NCBI GenBank assembly: GCA_041661725.1
Contig: JBAZTX010000001.1
Location: 124,001-188,000, forward strand
Reading direction: 5' to 3'
Origin: MWCR01 sp041661725
GTDB taxonomy: Bacteria > Patescibacteriota > Patescibacteriia > 2-12-FULL-60-25
Length of the DNA: 64,000 nucleotides
The notes beneath the pieces are model-generated. The model was not told where the DNA came from. It saw only the letters and a list, made by a program, of their open reading frames with translations, and searched no databases. Within the stretch, counting starts at the first letter, position 1; each line of letters opens with the position of its first letter. Shown one piece after another: positions 23,276 to 32,583 of the stretch. The position numbers and the translations under genes are program-made.

Positions 23276-24760
23276 TTATTTTAGCAGATATGCAACCGCT
23301 TCGTCGATTCTAGCCAGCGTTCTCTCTTTGCCATAAGCAACAATCAGCTCGAACGGGCTGGGAGACTTCGCTTGCCCGGATAATGCAACTCTAAGTGGCC
23401 AAAGAGTGTCGCCGTTGCCCCATCCTTTGTCTACGATTTTTGACTTTATATCTTCTTCTGCAGATTTGACTTCTTTGAGATTTGAATCATCAATTTGTTC
23501 AATCCACTGTCGAACAGTTTCTAATCTCTCGACAGCTTCTTCCACTGAGTGATCTTTCCAAGTGAGCGGAGTTGCCGCGTAATCCAACGTCGATTTGAAC
23601 ATGAAAGATGAGAGTTCGGCGATATCAGAAGGCACGTTCAATCTATCTCTGAACATAAGTGCGATTCGTCCTTTAAAATCAACGTCTTTCTCGTCTTGCG
23701 GCAAGTGCTCGTAGACAAGCTTCAGATAGCTGCTGACGTCCATCTCGCGCAAATAATGATTGTTTAGCCAGTTTAATTTTTCCAAATTAAATATAGCGCC
23801 GCTTTTATTTATCTTTGAAAGATTGAACAACTTGGTTAGCTCTTCCACGGAATAGATCTCCTGCTTGTCAGAAGGGTTCCAACCGCAAAGAGCCAAAAAG
23901 TTGATCAATGTTTGAGGCAAGTAACCTTTGTCGAGGTAAGACTCGACCGAAACGTCGCCTTGGCGTTTGGAAAGCTTTGTCCTGTCGGGATTAAGCAGAA
24001 GAGGCAGATGGGCAAAAATTGGGACATCCCAGCCAAAGGCTTGGTAAATAAAAATGTGTTTTGGCGCGGACGAAAGCCACTCCTCGCCTCGCAGTACGTG
24101 AGTTATCTCCATGTCGTGATCGTCTACCATGGACGCCAGATGGTATGTTGCCATTCCGTCTTGTTTGACGATGACCTGGTCATCAATCAGCTTCCATTCA
24201 AAACTCACTTTTCCTCTTATGGCATCATCGACGGTAACGTTCCCCTCTTTTGGCAACTTAAGTCGGACGACATGCGGTTCGCCGGCTTCGACTCTCTTCT
24301 TTGCCTCGTTGACGTCTAATTTGCGGCAATGCCCGTCGTAACCCGTCGGCTGATGTGTTGCCTCCTGGAGTTTGCGCATTTCAGCCAATCTCTCTTCCGT
24401 ACAAAAACAATAATAAGCTTTGTCCATGTCCAAAAGCTTTTGTGCGTATTCTTGATGCTTGGTTTTTCGTTCGGATTGAATATACGGACCGAACTCGCCT
24501 CGTTGCATCAGCGTCTCGCCGTCCTCTGCCAACCAAACGCCTTCGTTTGGGACAATTCCAAGCCGTTTAAGTATTTTGCATAAGTTGACCGTTGCACCTT
24601 CCACAAAGCGCGACTGGTCAGTGTCTTCAATACGCAGTATAAAATCCCCGCCGGTTTGTTTCGCGAGCAATAAATCGTAAATATATGTCCTTAAATTGCC
24701 GATATGCATGTAACCAGTCGGGCTCGGTGCGGCGCGTAATCGAATGCGTTTTTCGTTCAT
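23276..24760 (-). CDS. gltX: glutamyl-tRNA synthetase
   Basis: Class I aminoacyl-tRNA synthetase charging tRNA-Glu, and perhaps tRNA-Gln if amidation is used. The 494-aa protein begins at the canonical RLRAAPSPTGYMHIGNLRT, which holds the HIGH-type motif; the KMSKS equivalent is LSKRQ. FCTEERLAEM with later GHCR fits the zinc-containing insertion. The C-terminal anticodon-binding helical domain is complete. No Shine-Dalgarno is visible. Confidence 0.96.
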   Translation of the reverse strand: MNEKRIRLRAAPSPTGYMHIGNLRTYIYDLLLAKQTGGDFILRIEDTDQSRFVEGATVNLCKILKRLGIVPNEGVWLAEDGETLMQRGEFGPYIQSERKTKHQEYAQKLLDMDKAYYCFCTEERLAEMRKLQEATHQPTGYDGHCRKLDVNEAKKRVEAGEPHVVRLKLPKEGNVTVDDAIRGKVSFEWKLIDDQVIVKQDGMATYHLASMVDDHDMEITHVLRGEEWLSSAPKHIFIYQAFGWDVPIFAHLPLLLNPDRTKLSKRQGDVSVESYLDKGYLPQTLINFLALCGWNPSDKQEIYSVEELTKLFNLSKINKSGAIFNLEKLNWLNNHYLREMDVSSYLKLVYEHLPQDEKDVDFKGRIALMFRDRLNVPSDIAELSSFMFKSTLDYAATPLTWKDHSVEEAVERLETVRQWIEQIDDSNLKEVKSAEEDIKSKIVDKGWGNGDTLWPLRVALSGQAKSPSPFELIVAYGKERTLARIDEAVAYLLK

Positions 24761-24802
24761 AACATAGCCATATTACGTCATTTCTTTAATTCTCGCAAAC
24801 CC

Positions 24803-24830
24803 TTGACGATTTGAAAAAAATGTGTAATAG
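24803..24830 (+). promoter_or_regulatory. sigma-70 promoter of the 24883-25464 gene
   Basis: TTGACG (24803-24808), 16-bp spacer, TAATAG (24825-24830); predicted start near 24837. Confidence 0.7.
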
Positions 24831-24882
24831 TCTTGCTCACGCCGTCAATACGAACGATTGCAATCCTCGTGGAGGCAGAATC

Positions 24883-25464
24883 ATGGCTAAACAGGGTGTT
24901 TTATATCCGGTTAACGCTTTCAGAAGTCCAACCAAAGAGCAACTGGCCTTCTGTCAAGAACTCGGTATCTCGGTGCCAGATGGTGCTTCAAGAAAAGCTG
25001 TCGCTGACTTGATATCCGGCACGACCATCAGGTTCGTGTTGCAGATGATCAAGGAGAATGGACTGCGCATTGGCGATGTCATTAGTCGCTGCTGCGAACC
25101 CGAGAGCAGGTATGTACTCGCGGGATTCAACGGGAATAATTTCAGAATTTACAAGCTGCCACGTTTCACCTACGTAGAAAGTCCAGCGTTCGTGGGTGAG
25201 GGGTCGCTCCTTCCGGGCTTCATCCTCATCGCGCATGGGCCGGAAAGTTTCATTCATTCCTTGGCCGTTCAATCCCGCAAAGCTGTTTTGGATAACACCA
25301 TCGGCAGGAAAAAGCTCCACCAATTCATCACAAAGCGGATCGTTGAGAGCGATAGACTTAACACGGAGTATGGTGTTTATTGGCGGGTTGAAGCGGTCGA
25401 GAAGCTCACTGTTGAGTTCGAGGCAGCAAACTTGGAGCGGATCGAACGTTCGGACGATTGGTGA
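24883..25464 (+). CDS. hypothetical protein (193 aa), self-contained gene
   Basis: Not recognised. The ATG at 24883 follows GGAGG by 8 bases, and an in-frame ATG at 24820 lies inside the promoter, so the later start is firm. No signal peptide or membrane helix. The protein begins with AKQGVLYPVNAFRSPTKEQ; a segment with two cysteines (ISRCCEPES) is followed by beta-rich sequence (YVLAGFNGNNFRIYKL) and a basic helical region near residue 150 (SRKAVLDNTIGRKKLHQF). It has its own promoter, ribosome site and terminator and is GC-richer than its flanks, the same design as the 5597, 6714, purL and 50729 genes. Confidence 0.7.
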   Translation: MAKQGVLYPVNAFRSPTKEQLAFCQELGISVPDGASRKAVADLISGTTIRFVLQMIKENGLRIGDVISRCCEPESRYVLAGFNGNNFRIYKLPRFTYVESPAFVGEGSLLPGFILIAHGPESFIHSLAVQSRKAVLDNTIGRKKLHQFITKRIVESDRLNTEYGVYWRVEAVEKLTVEFEAANLERIERSDDW

Positions 25465-25518
25465 GCTCAAAGCTCGACTCCCAAGCCGCTCTGGGTCGAT
25501 CGTCGCGCGGACTTCATG

Positions 25519-25549
25519 CCGTCCTTCAAAACTTGAAGGCGGTTTTTTT
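25519..25549 (+). terminator. terminator of the 24883-25464 gene
   Basis: CCG-T-CCTTCAA, AAC loop, TTGAAGG-CGG, then seven T residues. Confidence 0.9.
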
Positions 25550-25563
25550 ATTGGAGAACGAGA

Positions 25564-26316
25564 TCAGCTACGATCAAACACGACAGTCAGCGGAAAAATA
25601 ACGAGTGCGTTCCAAATCCTTTTCCATCTCCAAGGTTGCGTCAAAAGCCTCCAGAACCACTCAAAGCCGATGGATTGAATCCATTTTGGTGCGCGTTTGG
25701 CATCCCCCGCCCAAAAGTCTACGGTTCCGCCGACGCCGATAAAGACTTTTGTTTTTGGTAGTCTGTTTCTGTAGCGAGTGATCCAATGATCTTGTTTTGG
25801 GAAACCCAAAGAGACTAGAACTACATCCGGCTCGATCTCGACAAGATGCGTTAACGACGCTTCGGCTTTTTCGTCCAACGTACCTTCATCGCTGACTCTG
25901 CCGCCATTTTCTGCAAAAACGCTTAAGTTGGAATATTTGCGCCGCAAATACCATGCGGCTTTGTCGGTTGATTCGTTGCTCAAACCTCCAAGTAAAGCTA
26001 CTGTCCAGTGTTTTTCAAGGCTTAATTTCGATAAAGCCTCTGCGAGATCGACTCCGGCAACTCTTTTTGGCTTCGCGCCTTTGTACATGCCTGCAAATTG
26101 CAGGCCTTGGCCGTCGACAATTCTCAGGTCGGCCTGACGCAAAACCTCCCAATAAGCAGGATCTTTTTTTGCTTTTAAAAGTATTTCCGGGTTAGCGGTT
26201 ACAATCCAAGTGGAAAGACCTTGCGAACTTCGCGTCGCGATTTCAGTCAAAATATAATTAAGGTCATATCCGTGTATGACCAAACCGAAGCAATTAAAAG
26301 TTGAGGCGGTATTCAT
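25564..26316 (-). CDS. WecG/TagA/CpsF family glycosyltransferase
   Basis: Transfers a sugar (in relatives, N-acetylmannosamine or its acid) onto a lipid-linked carrier in teichoic acid or exopolysaccharide assembly. The 250-aa length and motifs fit: TANPEILLKAKKDP, RIVDGQGL, LLGG near the centre, and VSLGFPKQDHWITRYRN followed by VGGTVDFWAGDAKRAPKW, the hallmark C-terminal segment. Its 5' end overlaps thpR by 23 bp, so it is in the same transcript. The GC-rich cassette gene upstream on the plus strand converges with it. Confidence 0.9.
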   Translation of the reverse strand: MNTASTFNCFGLVIHGYDLNYILTEIATRSSQGLSTWIVTANPEILLKAKKDPAYWEVLRQADLRIVDGQGLQFAGMYKGAKPKRVAGVDLAEALSKLSLEKHWTVALLGGLSNESTDKAAWYLRRKYSNLSVFAENGGRVSDEGTLDEKAEASLTHLVEIEPDVVLVSLGFPKQDHWITRYRNRLPKTKVFIGVGGTVDFWAGDAKRAPKWIQSIGFEWFWRLLTQPWRWKRIWNALVIFPLTVVFDRS

Positions 26317-26836
26317 GCAAAGGTATAAATTTATGACCTGTGGCTGTTGGTTCGCTGCGATACAGCGTTGCGAATTCCGGAACCCAACCGATATTGTCGA
26401 GCGAAATTTCGAGCGGGTCCAAAATACGTGATCCGCGAGTTCTTGCCAGCGTAATGTGAGGGATCCAAGGCTTGCGATCTATTTGCGGCGCACAGATTGA
26501 TGCCATGTCTACCAAATGTGTAATGCATTGCCGCCACATCGCCTCTTGTTCAGGCATGCACATCGCCGCATACATGGTTGGTTTTTTAGGAGGAAAAGTT
26601 TGAATCGAAGGAATGTGTATCGCGCCTTGGGGCGGAGTCTCCAAAGCCTGACCGCTTAATTGCACCAAGCGCAGCAATTGGTCGTAAGCGACTTCTCCAA
26701 AAAAAGCCAATGTCATGTGCCATTGGCCCGGATCGGATAATTTTAAACTCGGGCGTTCCAAATCAGAAATCGCCCAACTGTTTCTGATCGCATTCCTACA
26801 ATCTGCTGGCAATTGAATGCCCAAAAAACAGCGCAT
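26294..26836 (-). CDS. thpR: RNA 2',3'-cyclic phosphodiesterase (2H family)
   Basis: Opens 2',3'-cyclic phosphates on RNA or acts as a 2'-5' RNA ligase-like enzyme. Both catalytic HxT motifs of the 2H fold are present: HMTLAFFG near residue 40 and HITLAR near residue 125. The ATG at 26836 (MRCFLGIQLP) matches the family start; three residues earlier another ATG is possible. It overlaps the following glycosyltransferase and lies 64 bp downstream of atpC. Confidence 0.9.
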   Translation of the reverse strand: MRCFLGIQLPADCRNAIRNSWAISDLERPSLKLSDPGQWHMTLAFFGEVAYDQLLRLVQLSGQALETPPQGAIHIPSIQTFPPKKPTMYAAMCMPEQEAMWRQCITHLVDMASICAPQIDRKPWIPHITLARTRGSRILDPLEISLDNIGWVPEFATLYRSEPTATGHKFIPLHEYRLNF

Positions 26837-26900
26837 ATCCAACACGAGCCGGTTTTTAACGAATTAAATTTGAATTCGTTTCTTCGGCCCATGAAGATAT

Positions 26901-27380
26901 TTAGACAGGTCCGCTATCGTCCGTCAATTCAGCGTTTTGTAAAGGAGGCTTGATTGCAGAGCCGTCCTTCTTGTATTTTAAGGCAACTTTGTAGCGCGCC
27001 AGCTCCCTTTCAAGTTCTGCGGCGGCGCGTGCAAATGTTTCGTCGTCTCCCCTGACGGTACTATGCATAACCTCTTCGGCGCGCTGTTTCGCCTTTTCAA
27101 TATCTTCTAAATTCAGATTCATGCCGCGTTCCGCCGTGTCAGCTAAGACGGTAATTTTGCCTCGTCCATCAACTTGGATAAAACCTCCGGAAACGGCCAC
27201 GTCCTCGCTAACTCCGTCCAATTTTAAAATAGCGACGCCGGGTACCAATTGCGCCACAAGCGGAATATGGCTTGGCAAAATCGTAATTTCGCCGTCCATT
27301 GTGGGCAGCGTTACCTGGTCTACAGCTTGGCTAAAGACCACTTTTTCCGGAGTTGTAAGTTCGAACATTAGTTTACTCAT
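26901..27380 (-). CDS. atpC: ATP synthase F1 epsilon subunit
   Basis: Central-stalk subunit that couples and restrains rotation. The 159-aa protein has the N-terminal beta sandwich (MFELTTPEKVVFSQAVDQVTLP is shortened here to FELTTPEKVVFSQ; GEITILPSHIPLVAQL follows) and a C-terminal helical hairpin with a charged tail longer than usual. It ends the nine-gene atp operon, after atpD. Confidence 0.95.
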   Translation of the reverse strand: MSKLMFELTTPEKVVFSQAVDQVTLPTMDGEITILPSHIPLVAQLVPGVAILKLDGVSEDVAVSGGFIQVDGRGKITVLADTAERGMNLNLEDIEKAKQRAEEVMHSTVRGDDETFARAAAELERELARYKVALKYKKDGSAIKPPLQNAELTDDSGPV

Positions 27381-27453
27381 AACGTACTTTAAACATGCTT
27401 TGACGTACTTTGGGCGTTCAATCCAACGCTTTAAGTACGCTGTTAACGGTCTC

Positions 27454-28818
27454 CTATTTAGTCACTTCCGAAATATCACCCTTCATGTAAAAAGCCTGTT
27501 CAGGTTTGTCGTCGTGTTTGCCTTCCAAGATTTCTTCAAAACCGGAAATCGTCTGTTCAAGCGTAACGTATTTACCTGGATGTTGAGTAAAGACCTCGGC
27601 GACGAAGAAAGGTTGAGAAAGGAATTTTTGAATTTTGCGCGCGCGTGCAACGGTCATTCTGTCTTCGTCAGAAAGCTCGTCCATGCCGAGAATTGCAATA
27701 ATGTCTTGCAAGTCCTTATAACGCTGCAAAACTTTTTGTACTCCGCGTGCAACTTTGTAGTGTCTGTCACCCACGATTTTTGGATCAAGAATCGTCGAAG
27801 ATGAATCGAGCGGATCGACTGCCGGATAAATACCGAGTTCTGTAAGCGCACGAGTCAGAACGACGGTTGAGTCCAAATGACCAAACGTCGTCGCAGGAGC
27901 CGGGTCGGTCAAATCGTCAGCCGGAACGTAAACAGCCTGAACGGATGTGATGGAACCTTTTGTCGTAGAGGTAATGCGTTCTTGCAAGTTGCCCATTTCT
28001 GTAGCCAAAGTCGGTTGATAACCCACGGCTGAAGGGATGCGTCCGAGCAGAGCGGAAACTTCTGAACCTGCTTGAGTAAAGCGGAAGATGTTATCAACGA
28101 AAAGCAAAACGTCCTGATTCTGCGCATCGCGAAAATGTTCTGCCATGGTCAGTGCAGTCAAAGCCACGCGAGCGCGGGCTCCGGGCGGTTCGTTCATTTG
28201 GCCGAAAACCAAAGCTGTTTTATCGATAACTCCGGAGCCTTTCATTTCTTGCCACAAAGCATTCCCCTCGCGGGTACGTTCACCAACGCCGGCGAACACG
28301 GAATAACCACCGTGCTCCGTAGCAATGTTGCGGATAAGCTCCATGACGATAACCGTTTTGCCTACGCCCGCGCCGCCGAACAGACCGATTTTGCCACCTT
28401 TCAAAAACGGACAGATCAAGTCGATGACTTTGATGCCCGTTTCCAAAATATCAGTTTTGGTCGATTGTTCGTCAAAAGCAGGAGCTTGGCGGTGAATCGG
28501 AAGTTTTTTGGCTTTGACCGGATCTTTGCCGCCGTCTATAGCATTGCCTGTAACATTAAACATGCGTCCGAGGGTTTCGTCGCCGACAGGAACGGAAATT
28601 GGAGCGCCCGTGTCCTCCACTTCTAAACCGCGTTCCAAACCGTCCGTACTCGACATGGCGATTGCTCTAACGCGTCCTTCGCCAAGATGCTGTTCAACTT
28701 CCAAAGTTAAAACGCCTTCTTTGCGATCTATGGTGAGCGCGTTGTAGATTGCCGGAGGCTCTCCCGCAAACGAGACGTCCACCACCGGTCCGATGATTTG
28801 TGTGATTATTCCTTTCAT
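27454..28818 (-). CDS. atpD: ATP synthase F1 beta subunit
   Basis: Catalytic subunit. Walker A GGAGVGKTV, Walker B region DVLLFVDNIFRF, catalytic glutamate in GVGERTREGN, and the DELSDEDR-like segment of the C-terminal domain are all present. The 454-aa length is typical. It is followed after 73 bp by atpC. Confidence 0.98.
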   Translation of the reverse strand: MKGIITQIIGPVVDVSFAGEPPAIYNALTIDRKEGVLTLEVEQHLGEGRVRAIAMSSTDGLERGLEVEDTGAPISVPVGDETLGRMFNVTGNAIDGGKDPVKAKKLPIHRQAPAFDEQSTKTDILETGIKVIDLICPFLKGGKIGLFGGAGVGKTVIVMELIRNIATEHGGYSVFAGVGERTREGNALWQEMKGSGVIDKTALVFGQMNEPPGARARVALTALTMAEHFRDAQNQDVLLFVDNIFRFTQAGSEVSALLGRIPSAVGYQPTLATEMGNLQERITSTTKGSITSVQAVYVPADDLTDPAPATTFGHLDSTVVLTRALTELGIYPAVDPLDSSSTILDPKIVGDRHYKVARGVQKVLQRYKDLQDIIAILGMDELSDEDRMTVARARKIQKFLSQPFFVAEVFTQHPGKYVTLEQTISGFEEILEGKHDDKPEQAFYMKGDISEVTK

Positions 28819-28819
28819 A

Positions 28820-28905
28820 CATTATTAAATTAAGAATTTTGAATTATGAATAATTGATGTTTCATCTAATTCTTAATTATTAATTCTTAATTCATAATTC
28901 GTTAG
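28820..28905. repeat. AT-rich inverted repeat between atpG and atpD
   Basis: ATTAAGAATTTTGAATTATGAAT faces ATTAATTCTTAATTCATAATTC (quoted in part: AATTATGAAT / ATTCATAATT). This ATTCATAATTCTTAATTC family also occurs at 2598-2635 and 48100-48128. It could fold into a hairpin in the operon transcript. Confidence 0.7.
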
Positions 28906-28909
28906 TTTT

Positions 28910-29872
28910 TTAGTTTTCAAGTGCCGCTTTGCCGGCGGAGATTTCAGAAATCTCTCGAGTAATGCTGGCTTGTCTTGCTTGGTTAAAGGTAAAGGTGAGG
29001 TTATCAAGCATTTCCGTTGCAGAATCCGTAGCGCTTCTCATAGCCATCATTCGTGCGGATTGTTCTGATGCCGTTGATTCGAGCATTGCCTGGTAAAGCC
29101 GCGTGTCAATCAGCCGAGGAAGCAAGTGATCCAGCACATAGCGCGGCGTCGGTTCGAATTTTATGTTGTAGTCGGGAGGATTCTTTGCAATCAGCGTTCT
29201 GTCTTGGGCTAAGCGCTTGTATTCGCTTATAGGCGTCTTAGTATCCTCTTCGTCGGTTTGAAAACTTTCCTCGGGTTCTGACGCCAGCTCATCTTCCGGA
29301 ACAATGGGCAGCAGTTGGACGACTGTCGGTACTTGAGAAATTGCACTTTTAAAATCCGAGTAGCAGACAAAAACGCGATCCGCGCGGTGATGCAAAAATT
29401 CGTCATAAGCCAATTGGCCGATGCTCTTACTGCGTTCAAAAGATGGAGAGTTGGAAATGGATGGAAATGACGCCATTATTTCCGCGCTCGCTCTGCGCAT
29501 CGAGCTTTCTATTTTTTTACCCACGATTATCACTTGAACCGGTTCCGTTCTGCTTTTGATAAACTCAACGCTTTTTCTGACAAGTTGGGAATTAAATCCG
29601 CCGCACATTCCCCTGTCCGAAGCGCCGATGATCAAAACGGTTTTTGCAGACACTTTGCGTCCAAATAAAAGCGGATGAGATTGCTGATCGATGACCTGAC
29701 GGATTTCGTCTACGATTTGTTTGACGTTATTGCTGTAATGCCTGCTGTCAACCGTCATTTGCACGGCCTTACGCATCTTGGCACCGGCCACGAGTTCCAT
29801 GGCTTTGGTGATTTTGCGCGTGTTGCCTATCGATTTTATGCGCGCTTTGATGAGGCGGGTTGATACGGCCAT
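28910..29872 (-). CDS. atpG: ATP synthase F1 gamma subunit
   Basis: Rotating central shaft. The N-terminal helix STRLIKARIKSIGNTRKITK and C-terminal helix with EMLDNLTFTFNQARQASITR are conserved. At 320 aa it is some 30 residues longer than usual; the extra length includes an acidic block near residues 200-225 (ELASEPEESFQTDEEDTKT). It sits between atpA and atpD in the standard order. Confidence 0.96.
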   Translation of the reverse strand: MAVSTRLIKARIKSIGNTRKITKAMELVAGAKMRKAVQMTVDSRHYSNNVKQIVDEIRQVIDQQSHPLLFGRKVSAKTVLIIGASDRGMCGGFNSQLVRKSVEFIKSRTEPVQVIIVGKKIESSMRRASAEIMASFPSISNSPSFERSKSIGQLAYDEFLHHRADRVFVCYSDFKSAISQVPTVVQLLPIVPEDELASEPEESFQTDEEDTKTPISEYKRLAQDRTLIAKNPPDYNIKFEPTPRYVLDHLLPRLIDTRLYQAMLESTASEQSARMMAMRSATDSATEMLDNLTFTFNQARQASITREISEISAGKAALEN

Positions 29873-29895
29873 AACGAATAATTAACAATTAACAA

Positions 29896-31434
29896 TTATT
29901 TTGCGGTTAAAAATGTTTTATTCCAGTCCTCGACTGTTTTGGTGATGAGTTTTTCCAATTCGGGAGACATTGCTTTTTGATCTTCGATTGCAGCGACAAC
30001 ATCTTCCGCCTCTGAATTCAAATACTCGTGCAGACCGGATTCCCAATCAGTCACTTTGTCTACGGGCACCTCGTCGCACAAACCTTTTGTGACTGCGAAC
30101 AAGACGACGATTTGATGACCGAGCGACATCGGCTGATATTGTCCTTGTTTTAAGACTTCGACGGTTCTGCGTCCGCGTTCAATTTGCTTGCGAGTGGCTT
30201 CATCCAAATCAGTTGCGAATTGCGAAAAAGCTTCGAGTTCGCGGAATTGGGCCAAATCCAAGCGCACAGGGCCGGCAATTTTTTTCATGATTTTAAACTG
30301 TGCATCGCCGCCGACGCGAGACACAGAAAGTCCTGCGTTTAAAGCCGGGCGAACGCCGCGATAAAACAAATCGCCTTCCAAAAAGATTTGACCGTCGGTA
30401 ATTGAGATGACGTTAGTTGGAATGTAAGCGGACACGTCGCCGGCTTGTGTTTCGATGATGGGCAATGCCGTTAAAGAACCGCCGCCGTTTTCATCAGAAA
30501 GACGAACGGCTCGTTCGAGCAAACGGGAGTGGAGATAAAACACGTCGCCGGGATAAGCCTCGCGTCCTGGCGGGCGGCGCAAGAGCAAAGAAACTTCACG
30601 ATAAGCCCAAGCGTGTTTGGAGAGATCATCATAAACAACCAAAGCGTCTTTGCCTTGATCCATAAAATACTCGCCGATGGAACATCCTGCGTAAGGCGCG
30701 ATATATTGCAAAGCTGCGGGTTTGGACGCGCCGGCGGAAACGACGACGGTATAGTCCATCGCTCCGGCTTCTTTAAGTTTGGCAACGATCTTTGCAACCT
30801 TGGATTCTTTTTGTCCGATCGCAACATAAATACAGATAACGCCTTTGCCTTTTTGGTTGATAATCGTATCGACTGCAATCGCTGTTTTACCAACCTGACG
30901 ATCGCCAATGATAAGCTCGCGTTGTCCTCGGCCGATCGGAATTAAGGCGTCAATCGCCTTTATGCCGGTCATGAGCGGAGTGTCGACCGCGTGTCTGGTC
31001 ATAACACCCGGTGCGATTTTTTCAATTGGGTACTCTTTTTTAGCTGCGTACTTTTCTTTCCCGTCGAGTGGTTTGCCGAGCGGATCAAGCACGCGTCCTA
31101 AAACTCCGTCTCCAACCGGCAAAGACAAAACTTTTCCTGTGCCGTGCACGGTCTGTCCTGTTTTAATGCCTGTAACGTCGCCCAGCACCATTGCACCGAC
31201 GCGATCAGCTTCCAAGTTAAGAGCGACTCCCATGGAGCCGTCCTCAAAAGTCAACATTTCCATCGACTTGGCGTGTTTCAAGCCTGTGATGGATGCGATG
31301 CCATCGCCTACCTCGCGCACCAAACCGATCTCTTCCGTAGAGTTCTCCGGTTTGAAGGATTGTATTTTGGCCGTCAATTGTTCGGCGATCTTTGCCGCTG
31401 CGGTTGCATTTGTGGTGTTTGCCATATATTTCAT
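29896..31434 (-). CDS. atpA: ATP synthase F1 alpha subunit
   Basis: Non-catalytic nucleotide-binding subunit of the hexamer. P-loop GDRQVGKTA, the arginine-finger region VRPALNAGLSVSRVGG and the DELSEED-equivalent C-terminal region are present. The start may be 31434 or the in-frame ATG at 31425 (MANTTNATAAAK); neither has a ribosome site. The gene begins 2 bp after the atpH stop, suggesting translational coupling. Confidence 0.98.
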   Translation of the reverse strand: MKYMANTTNATAAAKIAEQLTAKIQSFKPENSTEEIGLVREVGDGIASITGLKHAKSMEMLTFEDGSMGVALNLEADRVGAMVLGDVTGIKTGQTVHGTGKVLSLPVGDGVLGRVLDPLGKPLDGKEKYAAKKEYPIEKIAPGVMTRHAVDTPLMTGIKAIDALIPIGRGQRELIIGDRQVGKTAIAVDTIINQKGKGVICIYVAIGQKESKVAKIVAKLKEAGAMDYTVVVSAGASKPAALQYIAPYAGCSIGEYFMDQGKDALVVYDDLSKHAWAYREVSLLLRRPPGREAYPGDVFYLHSRLLERAVRLSDENGGGSLTALPIIETQAGDVSAYIPTNVISITDGQIFLEGDLFYRGVRPALNAGLSVSRVGGDAQFKIMKKIAGPVRLDLAQFRELEAFSQFATDLDEATRKQIERGRRTVEVLKQGQYQPMSLGHQIVVLFAVTKGLCDEVPVDKVTDWESGLHEYLNSEAEDVVAAIEDQKAMSPELEKLITKTVEDWNKTFLTAK

Positions 31435-31436
31435 TT

Positions 31437-31979
31437 TCAGTTTGCTAAGTGACGTGATAATTGTTGAAGTTTATTCTGCACTGTTCCCAGATAACGCCAG
31501 TCTCCGCAAGTTACCGAAAGGCCGCCGATGACCGCCGTATTGATCTCGTAAGTTACGCTTACTTCCCCGCCGAGTCTTTTTTCCAGAGCCTTTACCAAAT
31601 GTTGCTTGGATTTTTCCGGCATCTCTACCGCGGTTGCAACTTTGCATGCATGATAGTCAGCCAACTCCTGCGCTTGTTTTTCCACGCTCTGCAAAAAGTT
31701 CTCCAATCTGTTTAAAGCATCTTTCTCCATCAGCACGACCATCACGTTGATGGAAAGCGGTTCCATTTTTCCTTCCAAAACTTTTTTTAGAGAATCAATC
31801 CTATGTTCCAAAGAAACTGACACATTTTGCAGCGATTGTTTCACTTCGGAACTTTCCGCAAATATTTTTGAAATCAAAACCAAATCGTTCATCAAGACTG
31901 AAACGCAATTTTCTTTTTTGGCGGCCATTATCGCGCCTTTGGCCAAATCGTCTAAAAATTGATTTTGCTGTTTGGACAT
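31437..31979 (-). CDS. atpH: ATP synthase F1 delta subunit
   Basis: Peripheral-stalk connector between F1 and the b subunits. The 180-aa protein has the helical N-domain (FLDDLAKGAIMAAKKENC) and the C-terminal signature GGLSVTCGDWRYLGTVQNKL, a slightly divergent form of the family's GGxxxxxGdxxxDgSv motif. It lies 3 bp after atpF. Confidence 0.9.
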   Translation of the reverse strand: MSKQQNQFLDDLAKGAIMAAKKENCVSVLMNDLVLISKIFAESSEVKQSLQNVSVSLEHRIDSLKKVLEGKMEPLSINVMVVLMEKDALNRLENFLQSVEKQAQELADYHACKVATAVEMPEKSKQHLVKALEKRLGGEVSVTYEINTAVIGGLSVTCGDWRYLGTVQNKLQQLSRHLAN

Positions 31980-31982
31980 AGT

Positions 31983-32483
31983 TTACTCGGCGCTTAAATC
32001 CTTGATGGCCGATTCGATCAAGGCATCGTGAGATTTACCGTCCATGCTTTCAACGATCTTGCCGGTTGCGGAAGAGATAAGCTTTGCCAAATCTTGTTTG
32101 AGCGCATTATAAGATGCCGTGCGTTCGCCTTTAATCTGTTCTTTCGCTTCTTCCATTCGTTTTTCTATTTCGTTTTGCGTTGCTTGAATCTTTTCTTGGC
32201 TTAAAGCGGATGCTTTTTGATCGGCTTTTTCAATAATCGCCATCGCTTCGGCGCGCGCCTCTGACAAAACAGCCTCGCGTTCTTTTTCAAGATCCTTGAC
32301 TTGTTGTTTCGCTTTTTCCGCGTCATGCAATCCCTTTTTGATTTTCGCGCGTCTATCCTCCAGCGCCATTATTATCGGCTTCCAGGCAAAGGCGCGTAAT
32401 ATCCCAAAGAGAATCAAAAAATTGACGAGCTGTGCAATAAACAGTCTCCAGTCGATTCCTAATTTTGTGAGCATTTCAGACAT
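31983..32483 (-). CDS. atpF: ATP synthase F0 b subunit
   Basis: Membrane-anchored stator. One N-terminal membrane helix (residues 10-30, RLFIAQLVNFLILFGILRAF) is followed by a long charged coiled coil (EDRRAKIKKGLHDAEKAKQQ onward). 166 aa, normal for bacterial b. A single b gene means a homodimer is expected. Confidence 0.95.
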   Translation of the reverse strand: MSEMLTKLGIDWRLFIAQLVNFLILFGILRAFAWKPIIMALEDRRAKIKKGLHDAEKAKQQVKDLEKEREAVLSEARAEAMAIIEKADQKASALSQEKIQATQNEIEKRMEEAKEQIKGERTASYNALKQDLAKLISSATGKIVESMDGKSHDALIESAIKDLSAE

Positions 32484-32583
32484 ATAATTTCACTTAACAC
32501 ATAACATATAACATGTAACAAAGGGTTCGGCACCCGAGTCCGATCGTATCATGCGATGACGACCGGTGACTGACGTCGAAACG